Below, in pieces: positions 27,314 to 36,653 of a stretch of DNA of 64,000 nucleotides (position 1 is its first letter; the number at the start of each line of letters is the position of its first letter). The position numbers and the translations under genes are program-made. The notes beneath the pieces were generated by a model. That model had not been told where the DNA came from, ran no database searches, and saw only the letters and a list, made by a program, of their open reading frames with translations. Location: assembly GCF_018390575.1 (NCBI RefSeq), contig NZ_JAHBCJ010000006.1, forward strand, positions 186,001 through 250,000. Reading direction: 5' to 3'. Source of the stretch: Bhargavaea massiliensis. Lineage in GTDB: Bacteria; Bacillota; Bacilli; Bacillales_A; Planococcaceae.

Positions 27314-28204
27314 TCATGATTGTTTCTGCTCGGACGCTGTGCCCACCGGTGTTTCGAAAGGCGTGCGCTCCAGGCTGTCCGTGATTTCCTTGCCGCTTTC
27401 ATCCCACCGGATCATCCGGTAAAAGGCATCGTGATAGAAGATGAACCGGTATCCGTTTTCAAGCGCTTCTTTCATGAGACGCTCTTTTGAAAAGATCGAA
27501 TCCATCGGGTAATCATCAAATGCCAGGACCCAGAGCGGGTTTTGATGCGCATGGGTCGGCATCAGGTCGGCCATATGGATCAGCGTCTCCCCGTTTTTCG
27601 TAATTTTGATGATTGCGTGTCCGGCACTATGGCCGCCGGTATGGATCATCTCGATTCCGGGAAGGACCTCCACCCGTTCCTCGAATGTCTTTACCTGGTC
27701 CTGTACAGGTTCCCAGTTTTCCCGGAAGTATGTATTCCGTGAACGGATATTCGGCTCACGCATCTCGTCCCATTCAATCTGCGAAACATGGATTTCCGCA
27801 TTCGGAAAGACTGAAGTGTACCCGTCACCTTCGCGGCGTGTGAGGCCGGCCGCATGGTCGTTGTGCAAATGCGTCATGAGGATGATATCGATATCCTCAG
27901 GCGTCAGGCCGAGTTCACCCAAACTTCCTTCAATATTCGACTCCCTAGTGACTCCAAGATTTCGAATCTGCTTTTCCGTCAGTTTGCCCGACCCGAGTCC
28001 CGACTCGATCAGGATGTTTTTGCCGTGCGTACGCACGAGGATCGGCTCCGTCGCCAAGGGAATTTTGTTGTCCCCGTCCACTTCGTACTTTCTTGACCAT
28101 AGCACCTTCGGCACCGGCCCGAACATTGCGCCCCCGTCAAGCCGGTTGAATCCCCCGTCCAGCCAAGTCAGTTCAATACCGTGAAATTGATAGTTGTCCA
28201 TCAT
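27314..28204 (-). CDS. ytnP: YtnP-type metallo-beta-lactamase-fold lactonase
   Basis: Zinc-dependent MBL-fold hydrolase; B. subtilis YtnP degrades N-acyl-homoserine-lactone-like signals. The metal motif is THLHNDHAAGL (HxHxDH, about residue 112), followed by a second-metal His in HTGGHSAGHAII (about 190) and an Asp in HMADLMPTHAH (about 213). Length 296 is normal. The protein has no signal peptide. Two adjacent ATG codons (28204, 28201) follow GGGGGAAGC. It ends at a bidirectional terminator and starts 19 bp downstream of trmB, probably in the same transcript. Confidence 0.9.
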   Translation of the reverse strand: MMDNYQFHGIELTWLDGGFNRLDGGAMFGPVPKVLWSRKYEVDGDNKIPLATEPILVRTHGKNILIESGLGSGKLTEKQIRNLGVTRESNIEGSLGELGLTPEDIDIILMTHLHNDHAAGLTRREGDGYTSVFPNAEIHVSQIEWDEMREPNIRSRNTYFRENWEPVQDQVKTFEERVEVLPGIEMIHTGGHSAGHAIIKITKNGETLIHMADLMPTHAHQNPLWVLAFDDYPMDSIFSKERLMKEALENGYRFIFYHDAFYRMIRWDESGKEITDSLERTPFETPVGTASEQKQS

Positions 28205-28223
28205 TGCTTCCCCCTTTTCCTGC

Positions 28224-28877
28224 TTAGTTCCCTTCGTTCCTGAATGCGGCTTCCAGCCGGTAGATCGGCTGGCCCTTTGAGGAGAACTTCTCCTCGTACT
28301 CCGTCATAATGTTCCACTCCGGCTTGTCGGCGTGCAGATCCAGCGACACATCCGCCAGCCGCATGCCATAGTCCGTCATGTTCATGAGGGAATACTCGAA
28401 CAGTCCGCGGTTGTCCGTCTTGAAATGTACTTCTCCTTCCGGAGGCAGAATCCTCTCATAGCGGCCGAGAAATTGATCGTGGGTCAGCCGGCGCTTTGCG
28501 TGGCGCACCTTCGGCCACGGATCGGAGAAATTCAGATAGACGCGGCCGATCTCACCGGGAGCAAAAATGTCCTCCAGCCGCTCGGCATTCACATTCAGCA
28601 GTCGCAGATTGGCGGGCTTATCCGCCTCTTCCGCCCGCTGGACGGCCGTGACGATGATGTCACGGAACATTTCAATGCCGATGTAATTGATATCGGGATT
28701 GGCTTCCGCCATACCGGTGATAAACCGGCCCTTGCCGGTCCCGACCTCGATATGGATCGGATGTTCGTTTCCGAATTCCTCCGCCCAGCGGCCTTTCAGC
28801 CTCTCGGGCTCCTGGATGACCACATCCGGATGTTCATTAATATACGATTCCGCCCATGGTTTATGGCGTGCTCTCAT
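28224..28877 (-). CDS. trmB: tRNA (guanine-N7-)-methyltransferase
   Basis: SAM-dependent enzyme making m7G46 in tRNA variable loops. The SAM motif is [12 protein letters not shown] (about residue 43), and the family signature [15 protein letters not shown] (about 118) is intact, as is the catalytic-region [15 protein letters not shown] 28877 (MRARHKPWA) gives 217 residues, against 213 in B. subtilis. The preceding ytlR frame ends at 28861, so the genes overlap by 17 bp and are likely coupled. Confidence 0.96.
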   Translation of the reverse strand: MRARHKPWAESYINEHPDVVIQEPERLKGRWAEEFGNEHPIHIEVGTGKGRFITGMAEANPDINYIGIEMFRDIIVTAVQRAEEADKPANLRLLNVNAERLEDIFAPGEIGRVYLNFSDPWPKVRHAKRRLTHDQFLGRYERILPPEGEVHFKTDNRGLFEYSLMNMTDYGMRLADVSLDLHADKPEWNIMTEYEEKFSSKGQPIYRLEAAFRNEGN

Positions 28878-29823
28878 GTTTGATCCCTGACCTTCCTGTT
28901 CGTTGTTGTCCCGCGAGGCGCCAAGCTTGCGGCCGGACCGAAAATACGGCCGGGTGGCCCGGTGCCATGTTGCCGGCATCTTCGCCATCGGTATGAAGCG
29001 GCACTTCGCGGTCCGCCTTCAGGGAAAACAGGCGGCCCTGTATGCTGTCCACTTCCCTGAAGGCTGTATGGGCACCAAAAAACACACTTCCGAAGACCAG
29101 CAGCAGTTTTACCCGGGATAGCCTGCTGACGACCGTCAGTTCGATGAGACCGTCAGACGGATCTGATTGTGGCGAAATTTTCATGCCGCCTCCGAAGTAT
29201 GGCTGATTGCTTACCGTGGCAAACCAGACGTCGCGGTAGTCCATCCGTTCCCCGTCAGCCATCACTTCCAGACTGAATGTCCGGAATGCGAACAGTGCAC
29301 GCACTGTATATAGGGCGTAGACAAGTTTGCCCAGCCCGATGCGGTTCAGAATAGGCTTCAGCGGAGACCTGCCGGTGCCCCTTGAGATTTCCGCATCCAA
29401 GCCGACTCCTGAACTGTTTACGAAAACGGAACCTTCCCTAAAGTTGACCATGCCCAGATCAAGTACTGGCGAGGCCGTGCTCCTGCCCAGGTAAGCCCCG
29501 ATCTCTTCCGCGGTCCTGAATGACCGGAAGCCGCGGCCAAAATCGTTTCCTGAACCAGCACTTACCGAACCTACTATAACATGGTCCGCACCGGCGGCGC
29601 CTGCAATGATTTCATGGACGGTGCCGTCGCCGCCGAATGCAAAGAGAAGGACTTTTTCTTTTTCCAGGCTAGCGGCAAAACCCCGGGCGATTGCCTTGGC
29701 ATGCCCGGGGCCGTTTGTCATAAATTCCTGATAAGGAAATTCCGCCGTCTTTCTGAAAGCCGTCCACCTCCCAAGGGCTTTTCCGCCCCTGGCAGCAGGG
29801 TTGACTATAAAAACTGCCTCCAT
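28861..29823 (-). CDS. ytlR: Diacylglycerol-kinase-family lipid kinase, YtlR-like
   Basis: DAGK-catalytic-domain protein (PF00781) predicted to phosphorylate a lipid at the inner membrane face. The nucleotide-binding motifs are [10 protein letters not shown] (residue 4 on), [16 protein letters not shown] (about 65) and [13 protein letters not shown] (about 93). The C-terminal beta-sandwich contains [13 protein letters not shown] and [24 protein letters not shown], the usual capping domain. Length 320. The start ATG 29823 is 4 bp after the dat stop codon; the substrate is unknown and other DAGK paralogues cannot be excluded. Confidence 0.85.
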   Translation of the reverse strand: MEAVFIVNPAARGGKALGRWTAFRKTAEFPYQEFMTNGPGHAKAIARGFAASLEKEKVLLFAFGGDGTVHEIIAGAAGADHVIVGSVSAGSGNDFGRGFRSFRTAEEIGAYLGRSTASPVLDLGMVNFREGSVFVNSSGVGLDAEISRGTGRSPLKPILNRIGLGKLVYALYTVRALFAFRTFSLEVMADGERMDYRDVWFATVSNQPYFGGGMKISPQSDPSDGLIELTVVSRLSRVKLLLVFGSVFFGAHTAFREVDSIQGRLFSLKADREVPLHTDGEDAGNMAPGHPAVFSVRPQAWRLAGQQRTGRSGIKHESTP

Positions 29824-29827
29824 CCCA

Positions 29828-30679
29828 TCAGCGTGTTGCGATCGGCTCAGGGAGCTTCGCTTCAAATGCCTCCATGAGCCTTTCGGTCACAGGCCCCGGA
29901 CGCCCGTCACCAATCTTGCGGCCATCGATTTCGCTTACCGGAAGGATGCCGTTTGTCGTCGAGGACAGGAAGAATTCATCCATCGAGTATACATCTTCAA
30001 GCGCCATCGGTTCCTCTTTGACCGGCTGCCCAAGTTCTTCGCAGCACTGCATGATGACGCGGCGCGTGATGCCATTCAGGATGAAGTTAGACACCGGGTG
30101 GGTATGGATCACGCCATCTTTCACACCGAACAGGTTCGAAGATGAACCTTCAGTGACCGTGCCGTTCCGGTGGAGGAGCGCCTCGTAGCATCCCGCTTCA
30201 GAAGCTTCCTGCTTCGCCATGACGTTGGCAAGAAGGTTCAGGCTCTTGATATCGCAGCGCAGCCAGCGGATGTCTGCCACCGATTTGAGTTTGGCAGGCT
30301 CAGCCGCAGGTGCGTGATCGGGATAGGATTTCGTATAGGCCGTGATGACAGGAGTGATGGCCTCACCAGGAAACTGGTGGACGCGCGGCGCAGCGCCGCG
30401 TGTGGCCTGGATGTACACATGACCCTCCTTCACTCCGTTGTCCGCTACCAGCCGGGTCAGGTTGCCGATCATCTCTTCCTGCCCGTACGGGAGTTGCATC
30501 TTGATTTTCGCTGCCGACTCATACAGACGCCCGATATGCTCTTCTGCGGTAAACATCACACCGCCATACACGCGGATCACTTCGTAGACACCATCTCCAA
30601 AGTAATAGCCGCGGTCTTCAATTGAAATGGACACTTCATCGTCTTTCACAAAGCGGTCATTCATCAGATACATGGACAT
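29828..30679 (-). CDS. dat: D-amino acid aminotransferase
   Basis: Fold-type IV PLP enzyme that interconverts D-alanine and D-glutamate, supplying D-Glu for peptidoglycan. The start EDRGYYFGDGVYEVIRVYGG and the PLP lysine in CDIKSLNLLANV (about residue 146) are diagnostic, as are the cofactor-tail segments ALLHRNGTVTEGSSSNLF and ILNGITRRVI. ATG 30679, with AAGGA upstream, gives 283 residues (B. subtilis Dat 282). It follows pepV by 25 bp and precedes ytlR by 4 bp; in B. subtilis dat is elsewhere (yheM), so its place in this operon is a Planococcaceae-style arrangement. Confidence 0.96.
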   Translation of the reverse strand: MSMYLMNDRFVKDDEVSISIEDRGYYFGDGVYEVIRVYGGVMFTAEEHIGRLYESAAKIKMQLPYGQEEMIGNLTRLVADNGVKEGHVYIQATRGAAPRVHQFPGEAITPVITAYTKSYPDHAPAAEPAKLKSVADIRWLRCDIKSLNLLANVMAKQEASEAGCYEALLHRNGTVTEGSSSNLFGVKDGVIHTHPVSNFILNGITRRVIMQCCEELGQPVKEEPMALEDVYSMDEFFLSSTTNGILPVSEIDGRKIGDGRPGPVTERLMEAFEAKLPEPIATR

Positions 30680-30704
30680 GTTTTTTAATCCTTCTTTCAT
30701 CCGA

Positions 30705-32117
30705 TTAGTTGTTTTTGTCCGTTGGCTGTTCACCTGCAAGGGAAGCGATGGCATCCGCATAGATTGCGGCCGCCTTCACGAGATCTCCGATTTCCACATA
30801 CTCGTCCGCCTGGTGGGCGACATCCGGCCTTCCCGGAAAGAGCATGCCGAAGGCCACGCCTTTCTCGAGCGTGCGGGCGTAAGTTCCCCCGCCGATTGCG
30901 AGCAGTTCCGCCTGTTCTCCGGTCTGACGTTCGTACACTTCGCTGAGCGTACGGATCAGCGGGTCGCGGGCATCCACATGATGGGGTGGGGAATCGGATA
31001 CGATATCGAGCGAGAAGCCGGATCCTTCAAGGGCTTCACGGCATGCGGCCAGCTTGCCCTCTTTCGGATACGTGACGGAATAACGCACGCTGACGGAGAT
31101 CTCGCCACCCTTTGCCCCATTATACGTCAGAATCCCTGCATTAAGTGTGGTCTCTCCGGAAATTTCATCGGAAAAATCCATCTTGAGGGCATGGCCCCTG
31201 GACCCGTCACCGAATGCTTGTACAACAAAGGACGTGAAGCGGGCGGAAGCCCCTTCCATGTAAGGATCGAGAAACTGTGCGAGCAAGATGCCGGCATTGA
31301 CCCCGTCATCCGGCTCCATGGCATGGGCCGCTTTCCCATGAAGGGTGATGAGGCACGAGTCTCCGTGCATGGCTAGTTCACCAGAAGTTCCGGTCGCCTC
31401 AAGATATGCCCGGAACTCTTCATCAAACCCATCCATGGATTCAGAAACCGCAATTTCAGCCCAAGCCTTATCGGGAACCATATTCGTTCTGTCTCCTGAA
31501 TGGAAGGAACGGAGAGGTCCCTCATTGTCTCCGGGCAACTGTGAAAAGACCAGGTCCGCAATTCCTTTTTCCGCATGGATGATCGGAAAGTCGGCATCCG
31601 GCGCAAAGCCGATTTCCGGCATTTCTTCCGTTTCGAAGTAGCGTTTCATGCAGCGGAACTCGCTTTCTTCATCGGTCCCGACGATAAGCCGTACTCTTTT
31701 GTTGAGGGGGATGTTGGATTCCTGAACCATCTTCAACGCATGGAAGGCTGCTATCGTCGGGCCTTTGTCATCGATCGCCCCCCTGCCGTACACTTTTCCG
31801 TTCCGCTCGTGGCCTTCAAAAGGCGGCGTCTCCCAACCGTCTCCGGCAGGCACCACATCCACGTGGCATAAAATGCCGAGGAGCCCTTCCCCTTCGCCGA
31901 TCTCGACATGTCCGGCAACGCCATCAACCTCTTTGACTGACATGCCGGCTTCCCTGCCTCGCGCGAGAAGCCAATCCAAAGCCTGTTTTGGACCGGGGCC
32001 AAATGGAGCTTCCCCGGTTGAAGCCGATTCATCCAGCACACTTTTAATCGAAATAAGCGCCTTCAGATCTGAAACGATCTTATTTTCTGCCTGATCTGCT
32101 TTCTGTTTCCAACTCAT
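30705..32117 (-). CDS. pepV: Dipeptidase PepV
   Basis: M20-family dizinc dipeptidase releasing N-terminal amino acids from dipeptides, including D-Ala-containing ones, which fits its link with dat. Metal ligands are visible in GILCHVDVVPAGD (His/Asp, about residue 81), YGRGAIDDKGPT (bridging Asp, about 113) and VGTDEESEFRCM (catalytic Glu pair, about 147). The late zinc histidine sits in AIGGGTYARTLEKGVAFG and the following LFPGRPDVAHQADE region. I start at ATG 32117 (470 residues), ten bases after AGGAGG; ATG 32126 is too close to the ribosome site. It is the first gene of the pepV-dat-ytlR-trmB-ytnP run. Confidence 0.94.
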   Translation of the reverse strand: MSWKQKADQAENKIVSDLKALISIKSVLDESASTGEAPFGPGPKQALDWLLARGREAGMSVKEVDGVAGHVEIGEGEGLLGILCHVDVVPAGDGWETPPFEGHERNGKVYGRGAIDDKGPTIAAFHALKMVQESNIPLNKRVRLIVGTDEESEFRCMKRYFETEEMPEIGFAPDADFPIIHAEKGIADLVFSQLPGDNEGPLRSFHSGDRTNMVPDKAWAEIAVSESMDGFDEEFRAYLEATGTSGELAMHGDSCLITLHGKAAHAMEPDDGVNAGILLAQFLDPYMEGASARFTSFVVQAFGDGSRGHALKMDFSDEISGETTLNAGILTYNGAKGGEISVSVRYSVTYPKEGKLAACREALEGSGFSLDIVSDSPPHHVDARDPLIRTLSEVYERQTGEQAELLAIGGGTYARTLEKGVAFGMLFPGRPDVAHQADEYVEIGDLVKAAAIYADAIASLAGEQPTDKNN

Positions 32118-32229
32118 TCGGCTCATGCCTCCTTTTGCTTATTGCCATTCTACACACCCGGCGGAAAATTGAAAGCAGGCCGCCCTTTGTAACAGTCCTG
32201 TAAAGAAAATGTAAAAAATGTTAGATGCA

Positions 32230-32258
32230 TTGGAATAGTCAAACTACTATTGTATAAT
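32230..32258 (+). promoter_or_regulatory. Sigma-A promoter upstream of ytzE
   Basis: TTGGAA (32230-32235) and TATAAT (32253-32258) are 17 bases apart. The 135-nt stretch from there to ytzE has no evident gene. Confidence 0.7.
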
Positions 32259-32392
32259 GATAGCGAGCCGGAAACGCTCAAAACGAAAAAAGGATGTGTA
32301 CGCCCTCAACCGAAAAGTGTCGAGCAGAGCTCGAAGCTTTAGGTCGTCCGCTGGTCTTGACATGGAGAATATGATGAAGGAGTGGTTACGAT

Positions 32393-32614
32393 TTGAAACC
32401 GACTACCGACCGGATGCTGACCCGCATTAAGGATGTGTACCTGTACATCCGCGATCAGGGCACCGTATCGACCGATGACCTGGTCGACGCATTCGGCATC
32501 ACTCCGCGCACGGTGCAACGAGATTTGAGCGTGCTTGCTTTTAATGGCCTGGTGAGCAGCCCAAGCCGGGGCAAATGGACAACGACGAACAAACGAGTGA
32601 AGATGTCTTCATAA
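32393..32614 (+). CDS. ytzE: Small DeoR-type HTH regulator YtzE
   Basis: A 73-residue stand-alone winged-HTH of the DeoR type, without the sugar-binding domain of full-length DeoR regulators. The recognition region is TDDLVDAFGITPRTVQRDLSVLAFNGL (about residues 26-52), followed by a basic SPSRGKW wing. The start is TTG at 32393 (MKPTTDRMLTRIKD), with AAGGAGTGG seven bases before it. The closest relative I recall is B. subtilis YtzE, which sits in the same gene neighbourhood. Its targets are unknown. Confidence 0.88.
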   Translation: MKPTTDRMLTRIKDVYLYIRDQGTVSTDDLVDAFGITPRTVQRDLSVLAFNGLVSSPSRGKWTTTNKRVKMSS

Positions 32615-32630
32615 GTGTGTACACATACCG

Positions 32631-32680
32631 AAAAGGACGGTCCCCGAACAGGTTTCGGGGCCGTCCTTTTCTGTGATGTT
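32631..32680. terminator. Bidirectional terminator between ytzE and the rsuA-like gene
   Basis: AAAAGGACGGTCCCCGAA (from 32631) pairs with TTCGGGGCCGTCCTTTT (to 32670) with one bulged T. Confidence 0.88.
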
Positions 32681-32689
32681 GCACTCTGT

Positions 32690-33400
32690 TCACCTGTTTT
32701 TCAGCTCAAGGAGTTCTTCATCCGAGAGTTCCCGCCATTCTCCCGTGCCGAGGTCCGGGTCCAGTTCAAGCGGCCCCATCGTGAGGCGCTTCAGATAGGT
32801 GACCCTCTTGCCCCTGGACTCGAACATCCTTTTTACCTGGTGGAATTTCCCCTCGGTGATGGTCAGCTCGATTTCGGACTCGGAACCACTGCTCAGGATG
32901 TTCAGCTCCGCCGGCTTGGTTACATAACCATCATCCAGCGTCACCCCTTCTCGGAATGCTTCGCCGTCAGCCTCGGTCACTTCCCCTTCGATCACCGCGT
33001 AGTACGTCTTCCCGACATGTTTTTTCGGCGACAGCAGCTCATGGGAGAGCTTGCCATCATTAGTGATCAGAAGGAGGCCTTCCGTATCCTTGTCGAGCCG
33101 GCCGACCGGGAACGGCTTGAATCGGCGATACTCATAAGGGAGCAGGTCGACCACTGTCCGGTCTCGCGTGTCTTCAGTCGCTGAGATTACACCCGGCGGC
33201 TTGTTCATCATCAGGTAGATGAACTCCCTGTAGTCCACCGGATCGCCGTATACCGTGACCTCCCGGCTGTCCGGATCGACGTGGAGCGCGGGATCCTTTA
33301 CGGACACGCCATCCACCGATACTGCACCCTGCTTCAGAAGGGCTTTAACTTCTTTCCTTGAGCCATATCCCGAGTTGGCAAGCAATTTATCGAGTCTCAT
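32690..33400 (-). CDS. RsuA/RluB-family 16S rRNA pseudouridine synthase
   Basis: Pseudouridine synthase related to RsuA (16S U516). An N-terminal S4 domain (MRLDKLLANSGYGSRKEVKALLKQGAVSVDG) precedes the catalytic domain, whose conserved aspartate lies in PVGRLDKDTEGLLLITNDG (about residue 104). FHQVKRMFESRGKRVTYLKR near the end is the family motif III. ATG 33400, with GAGGTG upstream, gives 236 residues. It starts 10 bp after the ytgP stop and probably shares its transcript. In B. subtilis the syntenic gene is ytzG; the target uridine is inferred. Confidence 0.92.
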   Translation of the reverse strand: MRLDKLLANSGYGSRKEVKALLKQGAVSVDGVSVKDPALHVDPDSREVTVYGDPVDYREFIYLMMNKPPGVISATEDTRDRTVVDLLPYEYRRFKPFPVGRLDKDTEGLLLITNDGKLSHELLSPKKHVGKTYYAVIEGEVTEADGEAFREGVTLDDGYVTKPAELNILSSGSESEIELTITEGKFHQVKRMFESRGKRVTYLKRLTMGPLELDPDLGTGEWRELSDEELLELKNR

Positions 33401-33410
33401 GACCGGCACC

Positions 33411-35021
33411 TCACATTCCAAACTTTTTCGTAATCCGCTTCAGCCGGTCACCGAACAATTTCTGAGCAAGCCCAGAGCGTAAAGCCAGGACGGCATAAAC
33501 CGCCGCTCCGACAATTGCGGTAATCAGCGTATAGAGGAAAGCATCCCCTTTTCCGTCTGCTTCACCGAACAGGTAGAGGCCCTGCAGCACCGCCCAGGCC
33601 GCCAGTCCCATGACGGCATTGAACAGAAGGATCAGTATCGTCCTGCGGATGACCATACGGGACCGGTAGCGGAGCGTAGAGATGGCTACACCGATGTTCA
33701 TCGCCACAGCCGCACCGTAGCCGATGATCGTGGCATAGATTGCCCCCTCCGCCTCGAACATGCGGATCAATGGCATGTTGAGCACCAGCTTCAGGAACAG
33801 CCCGATCAATAGGTTCAAAATAATCCATTTGTGTCGATCAATCGCCTGAAGGATTGAACCCGACACCGAGTAAAGCGCAAACAGCAGCGCTGCAGGCGCA
33901 TAGGTTCTCAGAATATCCGCTCCGGTCCGGCTCTGCTCGAACAGGAGATGATACAGCTCGTCCGAGAGGATCATCAGGCCCGTGATCATCGGCAGCGTCA
34001 GGAACGCCACGATCTGGAACACCTGGTCGAGCGACCGGGTCATGCCCGGCTTGTCGCCTTTCGTATAATAACCGGTCACGATCGGGATGATTGCCATGGA
34101 GAACGCGGTCCCCACCATGACCGGGATCATGACGATCTTATGCGTGGAGAAGTTCAGCATCCCGAGCTGTCCGTCGGAAACGGAAGCCAGCCCGATCGAT
34201 GCCATCGCCCGGTTGAACGTAAGCATATCGACAAACTGGAACAGCGGGTTCGCAAGCCCGACCAGGACAATCGGGAAAATATAGACGATCAGTTCACGGT
34301 ACATATCCTTGAGCCGGATGTCCCCGCTTCTGGTGCTTTCCGCAAGCAGACTGTCCATCTGCGGCTTTTCCCGCCTCCAGTAATAGTAGAGGACAGCAAG
34401 ACCGGCAACAGCCCCGACAAATGCCGCAAATACCGCGAACGAAATCGCGGTCTTCTCAGAGCCTTCCGTGTAGTTGAGGACGATATACACGCCGGCCAGA
34501 ACAAACAGGATCCGCACGATCTGTTCGATAAGCTGGGAAACTGCGGTCGGCGTGAATTGCTGATACCCTTGGAAGAACCCGCGGGTCAGGCTCATGAACG
34601 GCACCACGATCAGCGCAAAACTGACGAGGCGGATGACGCCCGCGATCTCATCGACGGTGAACACCTGCTCATCATCGGCACGGACAATCTGCGCGATGGG
34701 CTCCGCCAGAAAGAACAACAGAAGGAACGAAACAATCCCGGAGCCGATCATGATCCACTGGCTGGATTTGAGCAGTTTCCTTCCTGCCTGATAATCGCCC
34801 AGCGCATTGTATTTTGAGACATATCTTGAAACGGCGATCGGCATGCCGGAAATCGCGAATGACAGCATGATGTTATAGGGAATGTAGGCATACTGGTAAA
34901 GGCCCAGATTCTCCTCTCCGACCATTGCATAAAGCGGGATGACATACAGAAGACCGAGTGCCTTGGACAGGAACAGGCCGATCGACAGGATCGCCGTCCC
35001 TTTGACTAGATTCGATGACAT
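33411..35021 (-). CDS. murJ: MOP-superfamily lipid II flippase (MurJ-type, YtgP)
   Basis: Polytopic membrane protein of the MOP exporter superfamily; B. subtilis YtgP is a lipid II flippase (MurJ). About 14 hydrophobic segments are visible across its 536 residues, beginning ILSIGLFLSKALGLLYVIPLYAMVG and including the charged GFFQGYQQFTPTAVSQLIEQIVR region typical of the family. Length equals the Bacillus proteins (about 544). The start ATG 35021 follows an AAGGGTCAC ribosome site. The rsuA-like gene follows directly. Confidence 0.92.
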   Translation of the reverse strand: MSSNLVKGTAILSIGLFLSKALGLLYVIPLYAMVGEENLGLYQYAYIPYNIMLSFAISGMPIAVSRYVSKYNALGDYQAGRKLLKSSQWIMIGSGIVSFLLLFFLAEPIAQIVRADDEQVFTVDEIAGVIRLVSFALIVVPFMSLTRGFFQGYQQFTPTAVSQLIEQIVRILFVLAGVYIVLNYTEGSEKTAISFAVFAAFVGAVAGLAVLYYYWRREKPQMDSLLAESTRSGDIRLKDMYRELIVYIFPIVLVGLANPLFQFVDMLTFNRAMASIGLASVSDGQLGMLNFSTHKIVMIPVMVGTAFSMAIIPIVTGYYTKGDKPGMTRSLDQVFQIVAFLTLPMITGLMILSDELYHLLFEQSRTGADILRTYAPAALLFALYSVSGSILQAIDRHKWIILNLLIGLFLKLVLNMPLIRMFEAEGAIYATIIGYGAAVAMNIGVAISTLRYRSRMVIRRTILILLFNAVMGLAAWAVLQGLYLFGEADGKGDAFLYTLITAIVGAAVYAVLALRSGLAQKLFGDRLKRITKKFGM

Positions 35022-35102
35022 GTGACCCTTCCATTCTTATAAGCTAAAGACCAGTTTACTCCGCTCCGTCCAATATCTCAAATTCTTTTCAAGAAAACGG
35101 TG

Positions 35103-35108
35103 TATAAT
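35103..35108 (+). promoter_or_regulatory. -10 element of ytfP
   Basis: TATAAT at 35103-35108 stands in the short gap divergent from ytgP; no convincing -35 is seen. Confidence 0.5.
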
Positions 35109-35180
35109 GGTGGCCGGGCCAAAGGCCATATCGGGTATAGAAGGTATAATGAACGGAGCATCCGAAAGGAGCATTTTCAT

Positions 35181-36452
35181 ATGCAAGATGTCATTGTGAT
35201 CGGCGGCGGGCCGTCCGGCCTGATGGCCGCCGCGGCAGCAGGGGCTGAAGGCGCCCGTGTGCTGCTGATCGAAAAAGGCAACAAACTGGGCAAGAAACTC
35301 GCCATCAGCGGCGGAGGCCGCTGCAATGTGACAAACAATCTCGAATACGACGAAATCATCCGCCATATCCCGGGCAACGGACGGTTCCTTTACAGCCCGT
35401 TTTCCGTCTTCGATAACCGCGACATCATCCGATTTTTCGAAGGGCTCGGCGTGCCTCTTAAAGAAGAGGACCACGGACGCATGTTCCCGGTTTCCGATCA
35501 GGCGATGGACGTTGTCAACGCCCTGACCGGAGAATTGGATAAACTCGGCGTAAAAATCAGGTTCGGTGCACGGGTGGCCAAGCTTCTGATGGACGATGAG
35601 CGTATCCTCGGCGTCCGGCTGGAAAGCGGCGAGGAAATCCGCTCCAAAGCCGTCATCGTCGCGACCGGCGGCAAAGCCGTCCCCCAGACCGGATCGACCG
35701 GTGACGGCTATCCATGGGCAGAACGCGCGGGCCATACCGTCACCGAACTGTACCCGACGGAGGTTCCTCTGCTATCCGATGAACCCTTCATCCGCACAAG
35801 GGAACTGCAGGGGCTGGCCCTGCGCGACACGGCCGTCTCGGTCCTCAACAAAAAAGGGAAAACCCTCGTCACCCACCGGATGGACATGCTGTTCACACAC
35901 TTCGGACTGAGCGGCCCGGCGATCCTGCGATGCAGCCAGTTCGTCGTGAAGGAGAGGAAGAAGAACGGCGGCAATCCGGTCACGATGCGGATCGATGCAC
36001 TGCCTGACCAAAATGCAGAAGAAACGTTCCAGCAGCTTGTCCGAACGGGCAAGGAAGAGCCGAAGAAAGCAGCGAAGAACCTTTGGAAAGGCCTTGTACC
36101 GGAACGATGGCTGCTGTTCCTTATGGACCGCGCCGATATCGACCCGGCCGCCCCTGCAGGCCAGATCGCCCATGACAAACTGAGAAAACTCGCGCAATCC
36201 CTTCATTCATTTGAAATGGCCGTGAACGGCACCCAGCCGATTGAGAAAGCGTTCGTCACGGGAGGCGGCGTCTCGGTCAAGGAAATTGGGCCGAAGACGA
36301 TGGCGTCCAAGAAAAAAGAAGGCCTCTTCTTCTGCGGCGAAGTGCTCGACATCCACGGATACACCGGCGGCTACAACATCACCTCCGCCCTCGTCACCGG
36401 CCGCATCGCCGGCATGAACGCGGGGAAACTGGCTGCGGGGAGAAAAGAATGA
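35181..36452 (+). CDS. ytfP: HI0933-family FAD-dependent oxidoreductase YtfP
   Basis: BaiN/RdsA-like flavoprotein with an FAD Rossmann motif at the very start ([18 protein letters not shown]) and the family box [15 protein letters not shown] (about residue 37). The dinucleotide-binding repeat [20 protein letters not shown] (about 162) and the late GGGVSVKEI and [13 protein letters not shown] boxes complete the family pattern. From ATG 35181 (GAAAGGAGC upstream) it has 423 residues, against 420 for B. subtilis YtfP. The substrate is not established; members act in unusual redox or tRNA-related steps. It is divergent from ytgP. Confidence 0.9.
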   Translation: MQDVIVIGGGPSGLMAAAAAGAEGARVLLIEKGNKLGKKLAISGGGRCNVTNNLEYDEIIRHIPGNGRFLYSPFSVFDNRDIIRFFEGLGVPLKEEDHGRMFPVSDQAMDVVNALTGELDKLGVKIRFGARVAKLLMDDERILGVRLESGEEIRSKAVIVATGGKAVPQTGSTGDGYPWAERAGHTVTELYPTEVPLLSDEPFIRTRELQGLALRDTAVSVLNKKGKTLVTHRMDMLFTHFGLSGPAILRCSQFVVKERKKNGGNPVTMRIDALPDQNAEETFQQLVRTGKEEPKKAAKNLWKGLVPERWLLFLMDRADIDPAAPAGQIAHDKLRKLAQSLHSFEMAVNGTQPIEKAFVTGGGVSVKEIGPKTMASKKKEGLFFCGEVLDIHGYTGGYNITSALVTGRIAGMNAGKLAAGRKE

Positions 36453-36465
36453 TATCAAACTATGA

Positions 36466-36496
36466 AACCGCCCGCTGAAATTCAGCGGGCGGTTTT
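36466..36496 (+). terminator. Terminator of ytfP
   Basis: A perfect 14-bp stem AACCGCCCGCTGAA (36466-36479) / TTCAGCGGGCGGTT (36481-36494) with only one loop base and a short T-run. Confidence 0.85.
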
Positions 36497-36514
36497 GGCT
36501 TGGTTGCGTGACTG

Positions 36515-36593
36515 TATGCGCGCTTGTGGCGGTTCTATGCGCGCTCCCGCACTTTCTATGCGCGCTTTCCCGCTTTCTATGCGCACTCACTCC
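36515..36593. repeat. Degenerate 21-bp tandem array B
   Basis: Units start at 36515, 36536, 36557 and 36578, all exactly 21 bp apart; each opens with TATGCGCGCT (TATGCGCACT in the last). Read on the minus strand the units give the heptads SAHRKRE, SAHRKCG, SAHRTAT and SAHTVTQ. The array lies in the gap between the ytfP and leuS terminators, outside both transcripts, and has no start codon context. Confidence 0.85.
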
Positions 36594-36610
36594 ATTTAGA
36601 TGCCAACAAA

Positions 36611-36640
36611 AGAACCCGGAGCCATCCCGCTCCGGGTTCT
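36611..36640 (-). terminator. Terminator of leuS
   Basis: AGAACCCGGAGC (36611-36622) pairs with GCTCCGGGTTCT (36629-36640); T4 follows on the minus strand. Confidence 0.88.
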
Positions 36641-36653
36641 CTTGATGTCCAAC

